A stretch of DNA of 64,000 nucleotides. It comes from Streptomyces sp. RPA4-2 (lineage in GTDB: Bacteria; Actinomycetota; Actinomycetes; Streptomycetales; Streptomycetaceae). Numbering within the stretch: the stretch's first letter is position 1; every line of letters begins with the position of its first letter. The DNA lies in assembly GCF_012273515.2 (NCBI RefSeq), contig NZ_CP050975.2, positions 7,192,001 to 7,256,000 on the forward strand. The letters run 5' to 3'. The notes beneath the pieces were generated by a model. That model did no database searches, had not been told where the DNA came from, and saw nothing but the letters and a program-made list of their open reading frames with translations. Positions 51,568-58,576 of the stretch are shown here, piece by piece. The translations under genes were made by a program, and so were the position numbers.

Positions 51568-52269
51568 TCAGTGGCCGGGCCAGCCGTCCATGTGACGGTG
51601 CACCGCCACGGTCGGTTGGTCCGCGGCCTTGGGCGCGGCCGCCACCGCGTCGTGCAGGACTCCGGTGACCTCGGCGGCCAGCGCGTCGACCTTCGTCTTC
51701 AGGTCGGCGGCCGGGATACCGGAGCGGCTCAGCTCGTCGAGCCTGCGGTGGATGTCGGCGAGCCGGCTCTTCGTCGCACTGTCCAGAGTGATCGGACGCG
51801 CGGTGGAGACCACGAACTGGTAGGCGCCGGCCAGGGTCTGGCATCCGTCACAGTGCTGGTTCGCCGCGTCGCTGAGGTTCACCGCGTTCAGACGCGTGTG
51901 CTGGCCCGCGAGGGTGACGATCTGGAAGGACAGGGCCACCGACCGGCAGTGCGCGTCGACCGAGCAGCCGACGGAGACCGCGTTGGCCTGGTTGCGGATG
52001 CCCGCGGACTTCACCGTGCCGAACTGCCGGACGGTGAAGGAGTCCTTGACCTGGGTCGGATGGGCCCGGTCGGCGTGGCTGAAGGTGTGGTCCTCGGCGA
52101 CGGCCGCGCTACGGCCCATGCTGCCGGCCGCGGCCGTGGCGGCCTGGGCCGGTACGGCGGTGGCGATACCGGCCGCGCCGGCCGCGAACAGGCCTATGCG
52201 CATGGCCTTGCGGCCGAGTGTCTTGCCGACGGGATTCGGCTTTCGATGGGCGTTGGCATGCGTGCTCAC
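51568..52269 (-). CDS. Secreted four-cysteine protein linked to the M50 protease
   Basis: The 233-residue protein has a basic N-terminus, a hydrophobic helix (24-40) and an AQA-A cleavage site near 43, so it should be exported. The mature part has Cys102, Cys108, Cys140 and Cys143 (VGCSVDAHC; HCDGC), the last pair as CxxC, and a helical C-terminus (LADIHRRLDELSR). I know no named family. It starts 37 bp after the M50 gene and is the last gene of the likely peptide operon. CxxC could be structural, metal-binding or redox-active. Confidence 0.8.
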   Translation of the reverse strand: MSTHANAHRKPNPVGKTLGRKAMRIGLFAAGAAGIATAVPAQAATAAAGSMGRSAAVAEDHTFSHADRAHPTQVKDSFTVRQFGTVKSAGIRNQANAVSVGCSVDAHCRSVALSFQIVTLAGQHTRLNAVNLSDAANQHCDGCQTLAGAYQFVVSTARPITLDSATKSRLADIHRRLDELSRSGIPAADLKTKVDALAAEVTGVLHDAVAAAPKAADQPTVAVHRHMDGWPGH

Positions 52270-52306
52270 ATGGTTCTCCTGTGGTGTCGGTGCAGTGTGC
52301 GGCCGG

Positions 52307-54222
52307 TCACGGTGTGACCGGGGGCGGTTCGCCGGTCGCGCTCGGGCTGTCCGTCGGGGTGGGCGGATCGGTGGTCGGCGCCGCCGAGGACGGAGCCTCG
52401 GACGTCGGCGGTTCGGCGGGTCCCTCGGAGGGACCGGGCGGCGAGCCCGCCGGGGCCGTACCCGTCGTGTTCTGGCCGCCGGTGGGCTCGGTCGGCTTCT
52501 TGGACGGGCCCGCGCTGGGTGACGCGGAGGCTCCCGCGTCCGCGCTGGGCGAGGCCGAGGCGCTCGCGGAGGCGCTGCCCGAGGCGCCGGGGGACGCGGT
52601 GCCGGACGGCAGAGCCGCGGAGGAGCCGGACGGGGACGCCTGCGGTCCGGGTGCGGTCGCCTGCCGGGCGGGCGGCTGGGCCGTGGAGACGCCGGGCTGG
52701 AGGATCGGGGCGATCGGCGGCCGCTTCGGCAGCGGCTCGGGCGTCACGCCGGAGACCCACGCGTAGCTCAGCGTGCCCAGACCGACCAGGGCCAGCGCGC
52801 ACAGCGCGACCCGCAGGCGGGGCTTGTCGTCGGTCGAGCGCTTGGCGGCGCGGAAGACCCGGCCGCCCATCTTGACCGACAGGTAGACCACGCCGGCCAT
52901 CGGGCACAGCAGCATGAAGCAGCCGATCACGCCGATCAGGCCCGCGGCGATCTGGCCGTTGACGAAGGCGTCGCCCGTGCCCACGACCTGCGCGGTGAGC
53001 GAGCGGACCATCGTGGCGACGATCCGCGGCAGGTTCCACAGCGCGTACCCGAGCTCACCGATCAGCAGCGGCACCATCGTGAGGACCCACGTGGTGATGA
53101 CGGTGCGGGACGACTTCTTGAGCCCGACGACCTCGGCGCGGGCCGCCTTGCCGCGCCGTCCGGGCACGGTGCTGAGCAGGATCGGTTTGATCTTGCCGTA
53201 GAGATCCGGGACGCCGGCCAGGTCGCCGAGGATGTAGTAGCCGTCCAGCCGGACGGCCGGCATCAGCTGCTCCAGGATCTCGAAGTGCCCGAGATACACC
53301 GTGGCCAGGAAGAACTGCTGACCGGTGGCGAAGTACGCGCCCGTCATGGCGAGCATGAAGACGAGGTTGAAGTACACCCCGCCCAGGTCGGTGCGGAGCC
53401 GTCCGGCCCGTCCGATCCGGTAGATGTCCGTCACGTCGGTGTACATGGACGGCCAGATCAGGAAGAGCCCGCAGCCGATGCACCCCGGCCGCGCGCCTCC
53501 GTATCTGCACGCCGAGGCGTGACCGAACTCGTGGAAGACGAGCGAGGCCACGGTGAGCCCGAACACGACGAGCATCAGCACCGGCTGGTCGAGGACCTGC
53601 AGCACGGGCTCGACCGCGCCGAAGAAGCCGAACAGCCAGACGTCCATGGCCACGGCCGCCGCCAGCATCAGCACGACCACCGTGGGGCGGTGCAGCCAGG
53701 CCAGCGAGCGGGCGATCCGGCCCGCGCGGCGCTCGTTGAAGATGATCCGGTGCCCCTTCAGGGCGAGCAGCAGATCGGACCGCGGCGCGGTGATCTCCTC
53801 CTCGTCCTGCCCCTCCGGCACCGTGACGCCCAGCGGGTCGAGCTTCTCCTCGACCAGGTAGCGCACGTTCTCCGCGCTGAGCTCGCGCCCGTAACGGGCG
53901 CTCACCCGGTGCGAGATGGTCTCGATGTCGTGCACGCCGTCGATCGCGGAGGCGACCAGGTACAACAGCCGGGACAGCTGCACGACCTGGCCGTCTCCGC
54001 GGCGCGCGATGTACTTCGGGTCGGTGAAGCCCGATCCCTGGTACTCCCCGTGCAGTTTCAGCCCGGAGCTGAGTCGGGGTACCGGCAGTACCTCGACGCC
54101 TGCGCCGACGACCGGCAGCGTCCCCGTGGCGAACTGCTCGTAGGTGACCGGGATTCCCCCGGCCCCGGCACCGGCGAACCGGTGTCGTACAGCAACGCGG
54201 GCCCGTCCCCCAGTGCCGTCAT
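52307..54222 (-). CDS. Membrane M50-like metalloprotease with PqqD-like N-terminus (apparent 1-nt frameshift)
   Basis: With one base restored near 54163-54166 this is a 638-residue protein beginning MTALGDGPALLYDTG. Residues about 70-140 resemble a PqqD/RRE winged helix (VQLSRLLYLVASAIDGVHD, YGRELSAENVRYLVEEKL). Then come about seven membrane helices with the zinc motif HEFGH (His231, Glu232, His235), the third-ligand-type RLDGYYILGDL (Asp327) and CxxC (PGCIGCG). A Pro/Ser/Ala/Thr tail of 140 residues follows (498-638). Without correction the first usable start is GTG 53983, which would cut half the PqqD-like part. Related proteins are annotated as putative peptide zinc metalloproteases. It follows two small peptide genes. 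Confidence 0.8.
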
Positions 54223-54244
54223 GTGTGGTCCTTCCCCCCCCAAG

Positions 54245-54277
54245 GGCGGACCGCGCCCGCCCCGGGCGCGGTCCGCC
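54245..54277 (-). terminator. 14-bp hairpin between peptide gene 1 and the M50 gene
   Basis: GGCGGACCGCGCCC (54245-54258) pairs exactly with 54264-54277 around a 5-nt loop, 23 bp before the M50 start codon and 24 bp past the first peptide stop. It should act as a partial terminator or RNA stabiliser that favours peptide over protease synthesis. Confidence 0.75.
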
Positions 54278-54300
54278 GAACAGCCGTTGCGCGGCGGGTG

Positions 54301-54519
54301 TTACTGCGAGACGTTGATCGCCTGGCTGGCGCTGGACTCGGCCACCGACCAGCTGGAGTGGTCGTTGAGCGCGGCCGACTCGTTGTGGGCGCTGATGTTG
54401 GCGACGTGCTTGGTCACGTTGGTGGTGCGGCCGAAGCTGAACTTCAGGCGTCCGAGGGCCTCGCGACCGGGGAGCAGCTCGGCGGACTCGGACTGCAGCT
54501 CGTTCATGTCCATGCTCAT
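54301..54519 (-). CDS. Small peptide 1, candidate precursor for the M50 system
   Basis: The 72-residue peptide has no cysteine and no signal peptide. Residues 10-31 are leader-like (ESAELLPGREALGRLKF) and 32-72 are rich in Asn, Ser, Ala and His, with four N-x-S/T triplets (NVT 34, NIS 41, NES 46, NVS 69) and one Trp57. Its paralogue 130 bp upstream shares 47 consecutive residues with it. Start ATG 54519 has GAAAGGA 6 nt upstream; ATGs at 54513 and 54507 also exist. A precursor processed by the adjacent PqqD-M50 protein is inferred; a structural or signalling peptide is also possible. Confidence 0.75.
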   Translation of the reverse strand: MSMDMNELQSESAELLPGREALGRLKFSFGRTTNVTKHVANISAHNESAALNDHSSWSVAESSASQAINVSQ

Positions 54520-54574
54520 GGGATGTCCTTTCGGGACGTGGTTCGTTGATGTGGTCGTGGTGGTGACGCGAAGG

Positions 54575-54633
54575 CGGACGCGGGCGCGGCGTCCGGTGCC
54601 GCGGAGGTGGGGAGGGACGCGGGCGAGCGTCCC
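54575..54633 (-). terminator. Two short hairpins between the peptide genes
   Basis: CGGACGC-N7-GCGTCCG (54575-54595) and GGGACGC-N6-GCGTCCC (54614-54633) are stacked just after the second peptide gene's stop. The two stems have related sequences. They parallel the hairpin after the other peptide gene. Confidence 0.5.
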
Positions 54634-54641
54634 GTGCCGGA

Positions 54642-54857
54642 CTACTGCGAGACGTTGATGGCCTGGGCGGCGCTGGACGACGCGTCCGACCAGCTGGAGT
54701 GGTCGTTGAGCGCGGCCGACTCGTTGTGGGCGCTGATGTTGGCGACGTGCTTGGTCACGTTGGTGGTGCGGCCGAAGCTGAACTTCAGGCGTCCGAGGGC
54801 CTCGCGACCGGGCAGCAGCTCGGCGGACTCGGTGTCGAGTTCACGGTTGTCCATCAT
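54642..54857 (-). CDS. Small peptide 2, paralogue of small peptide 1
   Basis: The 71-residue peptide MMDNRELDTESAELLPGRE.. is identical to peptide 1 from ESAELL through HSSWS and differs only at the N-terminus and in DASSSAA versus VAESSAS. It has no cysteine and ends with the same AINVSQ. ATG 54857 follows GAGGGGGAA at 6 nt; ATG 54854 is next to it. It is the first gene after the promoter region shared with the divergent XRE regulator, so it should be the most strongly expressed member of the operon. Near-identical DNA suggests a recent duplication or gene conversion. Confidence 0.75.
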   Translation of the reverse strand: MMDNRELDTESAELLPGREALGRLKFSFGRTTNVTKHVANISAHNESAALNDHSSWSDASSSAAQAINVSQ

Positions 54858-54920
54858 GATCAGTTCCCCCTCAGGGATAGACATTTCCGATCGAACGAAG
54901 GCAGGTTCCCCCCAAACTTC

Positions 54921-54959
54921 GTCCAATCTTGTCGGACGTGCTGTCCAACGAGATTGGAC
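54921..54959. promoter_or_regulatory. Inverted repeat between the peptide operon and XRE regulator
   Basis: GTCCAATCT (54921-54929) and AGATTGGAC (54951-54959) are perfect arms 21 bp apart. Further GTCGGAC and GTCCAAC half-sites lie inside, giving four GTCSRAY-like elements in 39 bp. It is a likely operator for the adjacent XRE protein. A -10-like TAGAAT at 55031-55036 serves the regulator gene. Confidence 0.6.
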
Positions 54960-55087
54960 AGTAGTAGCCCCGGAGCTCGCCGCGCAAGCGGTTCGGGGAA
55001 AGACTTCTGGGGCCTGAGCGAAGCCCCACGTAGAATCGATCCCGCTTGGAAGAGTTCCGCCCGGCGGCGAGCAGGAAGTGACCATCG

Positions 55088-55483
55088 GTGGCCAACGCAC
55101 TGCAGCAGATCATCAGAGATCGCCTCGACCGTGAGGGCTGGTCCTACGGAGAGGTGGCACGTCGGGGCGGCATTCCGCGCTCCACGGTCCATCACCTGGC
55201 GACGGCCGAGCGCGTGGTGCGCATGCCACAGCCCAGCACGCTGGAAGGGCTGTCCAAGGGGCTTGGACTGTCGTTGGACACGGTGCGCCGTGCCGCCGCG
55301 GAGGCCTGCGGCATTCACGTGTACGCGACGGATCCGGCGGCGGCGGTGGTGGACGCCGGTGCCTCGGCCGACCCCGAGGTCGACCTGCTCATCGCGAGCG
55401 TGCAGCAGCTCTCGGTCGACGACCGGCGCCATGTCGCGGCGCTCGTGGAATCACTCCTGGGGCGCGACGCCCACCGGCGCTGA
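55088..55483 (+). CDS. XRE-family transcriptional regulator
   Basis: The 131-residue protein has an N-terminal HTH (IIRDRLDREGWSYGEVARRGG, then PRSTVHHLATAERVV) and RMPQPSTLEGLSKGLGLSLDTVRRAA, the usual lambda-repressor-like fold. The C-terminal 50 residues are helical and may dimerise (VDLLIASVQQLSVDDRRHVAALVESLL). It is divergent from the peptide-M50 operon and so is its probable regulator. GGAAGTGA precedes the GTG by 6 nt. Confidence 0.88.
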   Translation: MANALQQIIRDRLDREGWSYGEVARRGGIPRSTVHHLATAERVVRMPQPSTLEGLSKGLGLSLDTVRRAAAEACGIHVYATDPAAAVVDAGASADPEVDLLIASVQQLSVDDRRHVAALVESLLGRDAHRR

Positions 55484-55490
55484 CCATCGG

Positions 55491-55567
55491 CCTGACGCCT
55501 GACGCCTGACGCCTGACGCCTGACGCCTGACGCCTGACGCCTGACGGCTGACGGCTGACGGCTGACG
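55491..55567. repeat. Heptamer tandem repeat, 11 units
   Basis: Eight copies of CCTGACG are followed by three of GCTGACG (77 bp) starting 8 bp past the XRE stop. The minus strand would read as SRQASGVRRQA-type repeats, but no gene is expected there. The rest of the gap up to 55834 holds no supported gene. Confidence 0.95.
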
Positions 55568-55834
55568 CCCGGGTCGGGGCCGGCGTCGCGTCGGGTGGGC
55601 CGGGGTCTTCGGGCCCGGTGCGGTCCGGGCGTGGCCCCGGACGCGGTGCGTGTCAGGCTGCGGGGCCGGCCGAGGCCGTACGGCATGGACGCCCGGGCGC
55701 CCGCTCCGGTTCCCCTTCCCGGGGATCCCGGTAAAAGAATCCAGAACCGCCGAAACCGGCAAGATCCACAGCTAGTCTCTCATTCTGCTCGGGGCACGTG
55801 AGCCGCACGACCCCTGTGTCACCCAGGGGGACAT

Positions 55835-56095
55835 GTGCTGTTCGTGCACGGAGGACCCACCACCGCCGTGGTCCGGGGCAGTACCGGCGAGTCCGTCGTC
55901 CTGCTCTCCGGCGAACTGCCCGACATACTGACCGAGACCGCGCTCGCCGAACTCCTCGACCTCGCCGCGGCCGTCCTCAGCGAGCAGGAGCTGAAGCTCT
56001 TCCGCCGCTGCCTCGACGCCCTGGTGCGCGGGGAGGGCGGGACGCCGCGCCGCATCGAGCTGGACGGCGTCGTCCTGACCGTCTACGAGGACTGA
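55835..56095 (+). CDS. Small hypothetical protein
   Basis: The 86-residue protein (LFVHGGPTTAVVRGSTGESVVLLSGELPDI..) has three to four beta strands then helices (TALAELLDLAAAVLSEQELKLFRRCLDALV) and a final strand RRIELDGVVLTVYED. It is acidic, has good codon bias and GGGGG 5 nt before a GTG start. I do not recognise the family. It stands alone in the same direction as the following peptidase operon. Confidence 0.65.
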   Translation: MLFVHGGPTTAVVRGSTGESVVLLSGELPDILTETALAELLDLAAAVLSEQELKLFRRCLDALVRGEGGTPRRIELDGVVLTVYED

Positions 56096-56426
56096 TCCCG
56101 GCCGCGTCCGCGCATCACGCCGAACCCCGCACCCCGAACCCCGAACTCCCGCCCTGGTCCTCGGACTCCGGACCTCGGACCCGACTCCAGACCCCGGACC
56201 GCCCCGACGCCGACGCCGATGCCGGTACAGACGTCAGCCGAAGTGGCCCCCTCGCGCAGTTCTCCGCGGTCGCCGTGAAACCCTGACCGCCGGACGGTCG
56301 CGAAACGTGCGGCGGGTCCGGTTCGGGCCGCTATGTCCACGCATGGCGTCCTGGCCCGGCGCCGCGTCGCCGCGTAGCGTGACCCGACATGGAGAAAGCC
56401 GCTGACCTGTGCGAAGAGGGTGTGTC
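56096..56426 (+). other. Leader of the peptidase operon with a possible 13-codon uORF
   Basis: The first 200 bases are low-complexity (repeated CCCCGAAC and GGACC). Near the end, TAGCGT (56375-56380) is followed 8 bp later by ATG 56389, which opens MEKAADLCEEGVS and stops at 56430, overlapping the GTG of the M55 gene. That layout suits a leaderless uORF coupled to the main gene. No other gene is seen. Confidence 0.45.
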
Positions 56427-57260
56427 GTGAAGATCCTCATCAGCGCCGACATGGAGGGCGCCACCGGGGTGACCTGGCCGGCCGACGTGCTCCCGGGGAC
56501 ACCGCAATGGGAGCGGTGCCGCTCGATGTTCACCTCGGACGTGAACGCCGCCGTGCTCGGTTTCCTCGACGGCGGCGCGGACGAGGTGCTGATCAACGAG
56601 GCGCACTGGTCCATGCGGAATCTGCTGCTCGAACGGCTCGACGAGAGAGCCGAGATGCTCACCGGCCGGCACAAGTCGCTGTCCATGGTGGAGGGCGTGC
56701 AGCACGGTGACGTGGACGGCATCGCGTTCGTCGGGTACCACACGGGCGCCGGCATGGAGGGCGTCCTCGCGCACACCTACCTCGCGAACTCGATCACCGG
56801 GGTGTGGGTGAACGGCGTACGGGCCAGCGAGGGGCTGCTCAACTCGCATGTCGTCGCCGAGTACGGCGTCCCCGTCGTCCTCGTCACGGGCGACGACCTG
56901 GCCTGCGAGGACGCGCTCGGATACGCGCCCGGGGCGCTCAAGGTCGCCGTCAAGGACCATGTGTCGCGGTACGCGGCGGTGTGCCGTACGCCGTCCCGGA
57001 CCGCCGCCGACATCCGGGCCGCCGCCAAGGAGGCGGCAGCGCTGGCCGTACGGCACGAACCGGTGGTGGGCGGCCCCTTCACGGTGGCGCTGGAGTTCGA
57101 CGCGGAGCATCTGTCGATGGCGGCCACCGTCGTGCCGGGTGTGGAACGCACCGGAGAGCGCAGAGTGGCCTACACCAACGACACCATGTACGAGGCAATC
57201 CGCACCTTCAAGGCGGTCACCACGATCGTCTCGGCCGCGGTGGAGGAGCAGTATGGCTGA
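56427..57260 (+). CDS. M55-family D-aminopeptidase (DppA-like)
   Basis: The 277-residue protein starts KILISADMEGATGV with Asp8 and Glu10. His60 (INEAHWSM), His105 (GYHTGAG) and Glu135 (RASEGLLNS) line up with the zinc ligands known for Bacillus DppA (8, 10, 60, 104, 133). Such enzymes cleave N-terminal D-amino acids, for example from D-Ala-D-Ala peptides. GTG 56427 follows GAAGAGGG. It is the first of four co-directional peptidase genes and overlaps the next by 8 bp. Confidence 0.92.
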   Translation: MKILISADMEGATGVTWPADVLPGTPQWERCRSMFTSDVNAAVLGFLDGGADEVLINEAHWSMRNLLLERLDERAEMLTGRHKSLSMVEGVQHGDVDGIAFVGYHTGAGMEGVLAHTYLANSITGVWVNGVRASEGLLNSHVVAEYGVPVVLVTGDDLACEDALGYAPGALKVAVKDHVSRYAAVCRTPSRTAADIRAAAKEAAALAVRHEPVVGGPFTVALEFDAEHLSMAATVVPGVERTGERRVAYTNDTMYEAIRTFKAVTTIVSAAVEEQYG

Positions 57261-58566
57261 CGGACAGGCACTGGACGAGGTCGTACGGTTCACCTCCGAC
57301 CTCATCCGTATCGACACCACGAACCGGGGCGGCGGCGACTGCCAGGAACGGCCGGCCGCGGAGTACGCCGCCGCGCTGCTGGCCGAGACAGGCCTGGAAC
57401 CCCTCCTTCTGGAGCGCACCAAGGGCCGTACGAACGTCGTCGCGCGGCTGGAGGGCACCGATCCCTCCGCCGACGCGCTGCTCGTCCACGGTCATCTCGA
57501 CGTGGTGCCCGCGCAGGCCGAGGACTGGAGCGTGCACCCGTTCTCCGGGGAGATCCGCGACGGTGTCGTCTGGGGGCGCGGCGCGGTCGACATGAAGAAC
57601 ATGGACGCGATGATCCTCGCGGTCGTCCGCGGCTGGGCACGCCTCGGTGTACGGCCCCGGCGCGACCTCGTGATCGCGTTCACCGCCGATGAGGAGGCGA
57701 GCGCGGAGGACGGGTCCGGATTCCTCGCCGACCGGCATCCGGAGCTGTTCGAGGGCTGTACCGAGGGCATCAGCGAGTCCGGGGCGTTCACCTTCCACGA
57801 CGGCAGTGGCCGGGAGCTCTACCCGATCGCGGCGGGGGAGCGCGGCACCGGGTGGCTCAAGCTCACGGCGCGCGGGCGGGCGGGCCACGGCTCCAAGGTG
57901 AACCGGAACAACGCCGTGACACACCTCGCGGCCGCGATCGCCAGGATCGGCGCGCACGAGTGGCCCATCAGGCTCACGCCGACCGTCCGCGCGGCCCTCA
58001 CCGAACTCGCCGCGCTGTACGGGATCGACGCGGACCTCGACGACCTCGACGGCGTGGACGAACTGCTGCGCAAGCTCGGCCCCGCCGCCGCGCTGGTCGA
58101 CGCCACCGTGCGCAACAGCGCCAACCCGACCATGCTCAGCGCCGGTTACAAGGTCAACGTGATTCCCGGGGAAGCGGTCGCGTACGTGGACGGCCGCCAT
58201 CTCCCGGGCACCGAGGACGAGTTCCGCGCCACCCTCGACCACCTGACGGGACCGGACGTGGAGTGGGAGTTCCACCACCGCGAGGTCGCCCTGCAGGCGC
58301 CGCTGGATTCGGTGACGTACCACCGGATGCGTGCGGCGGTCGAGGAGTTCGCGCCCGAGGGGCACGTGGTGCCGTACTGCATGTCGGGCGGCACGGACGC
58401 CAAGCAGTTCTCGCGCCTGGGTATCACCGGTTACGGATTCGCGCCGCTGAAACTGCCCGAGGGTTTCGACTACCAGGCGCTCTTCCACGGTGTCGACGAA
58501 CGCGTCCCCGTCGAGGCACTGCACTTCGGCGTCCGCGTTCTCGACCGCTTTCTGCGCACGGCCTGA
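57253..58566 (+). CDS. M20-family metallopeptidase (dipeptidase/deacylase-like)
   Basis: The 437-residue protein has M20 ligands and catalytic residues in LLVHGHLDVVPAQ, GAVDMKNMDA and FTADEEASAEDGSG, with a dimerisation insert in the middle and a late CMSGGTDAKQF segment. M20/ArgE-DapE relatives hydrolyse dipeptides or N-acyl amino acids. Within this operon it likely acts on products of the M55 or S66 enzymes. It starts inside the end of the M55 gene. Confidence 0.92.
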   Translation: MADGQALDEVVRFTSDLIRIDTTNRGGGDCQERPAAEYAAALLAETGLEPLLLERTKGRTNVVARLEGTDPSADALLVHGHLDVVPAQAEDWSVHPFSGEIRDGVVWGRGAVDMKNMDAMILAVVRGWARLGVRPRRDLVIAFTADEEASAEDGSGFLADRHPELFEGCTEGISESGAFTFHDGSGRELYPIAAGERGTGWLKLTARGRAGHGSKVNRNNAVTHLAAAIARIGAHEWPIRLTPTVRAALTELAALYGIDADLDDLDGVDELLRKLGPAAALVDATVRNSANPTMLSAGYKVNVIPGEAVAYVDGRHLPGTEDEFRATLDHLTGPDVEWEFHHREVALQAPLDSVTYHRMRAAVEEFAPEGHVVPYCMSGGTDAKQFSRLGITGYGFAPLKLPEGFDYQALFHGVDERVPVEALHFGVRVLDRFLRTA

Positions 58567-58576
58567 GGGGGACGGA

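Noticed and set aside
54301..54857. Calling the twin peptides lanthipeptides or lasso peptides
   Set aside because: They have no cysteine, and no LanB/C/M, lasso cyclase or B1/B2 genes are present.
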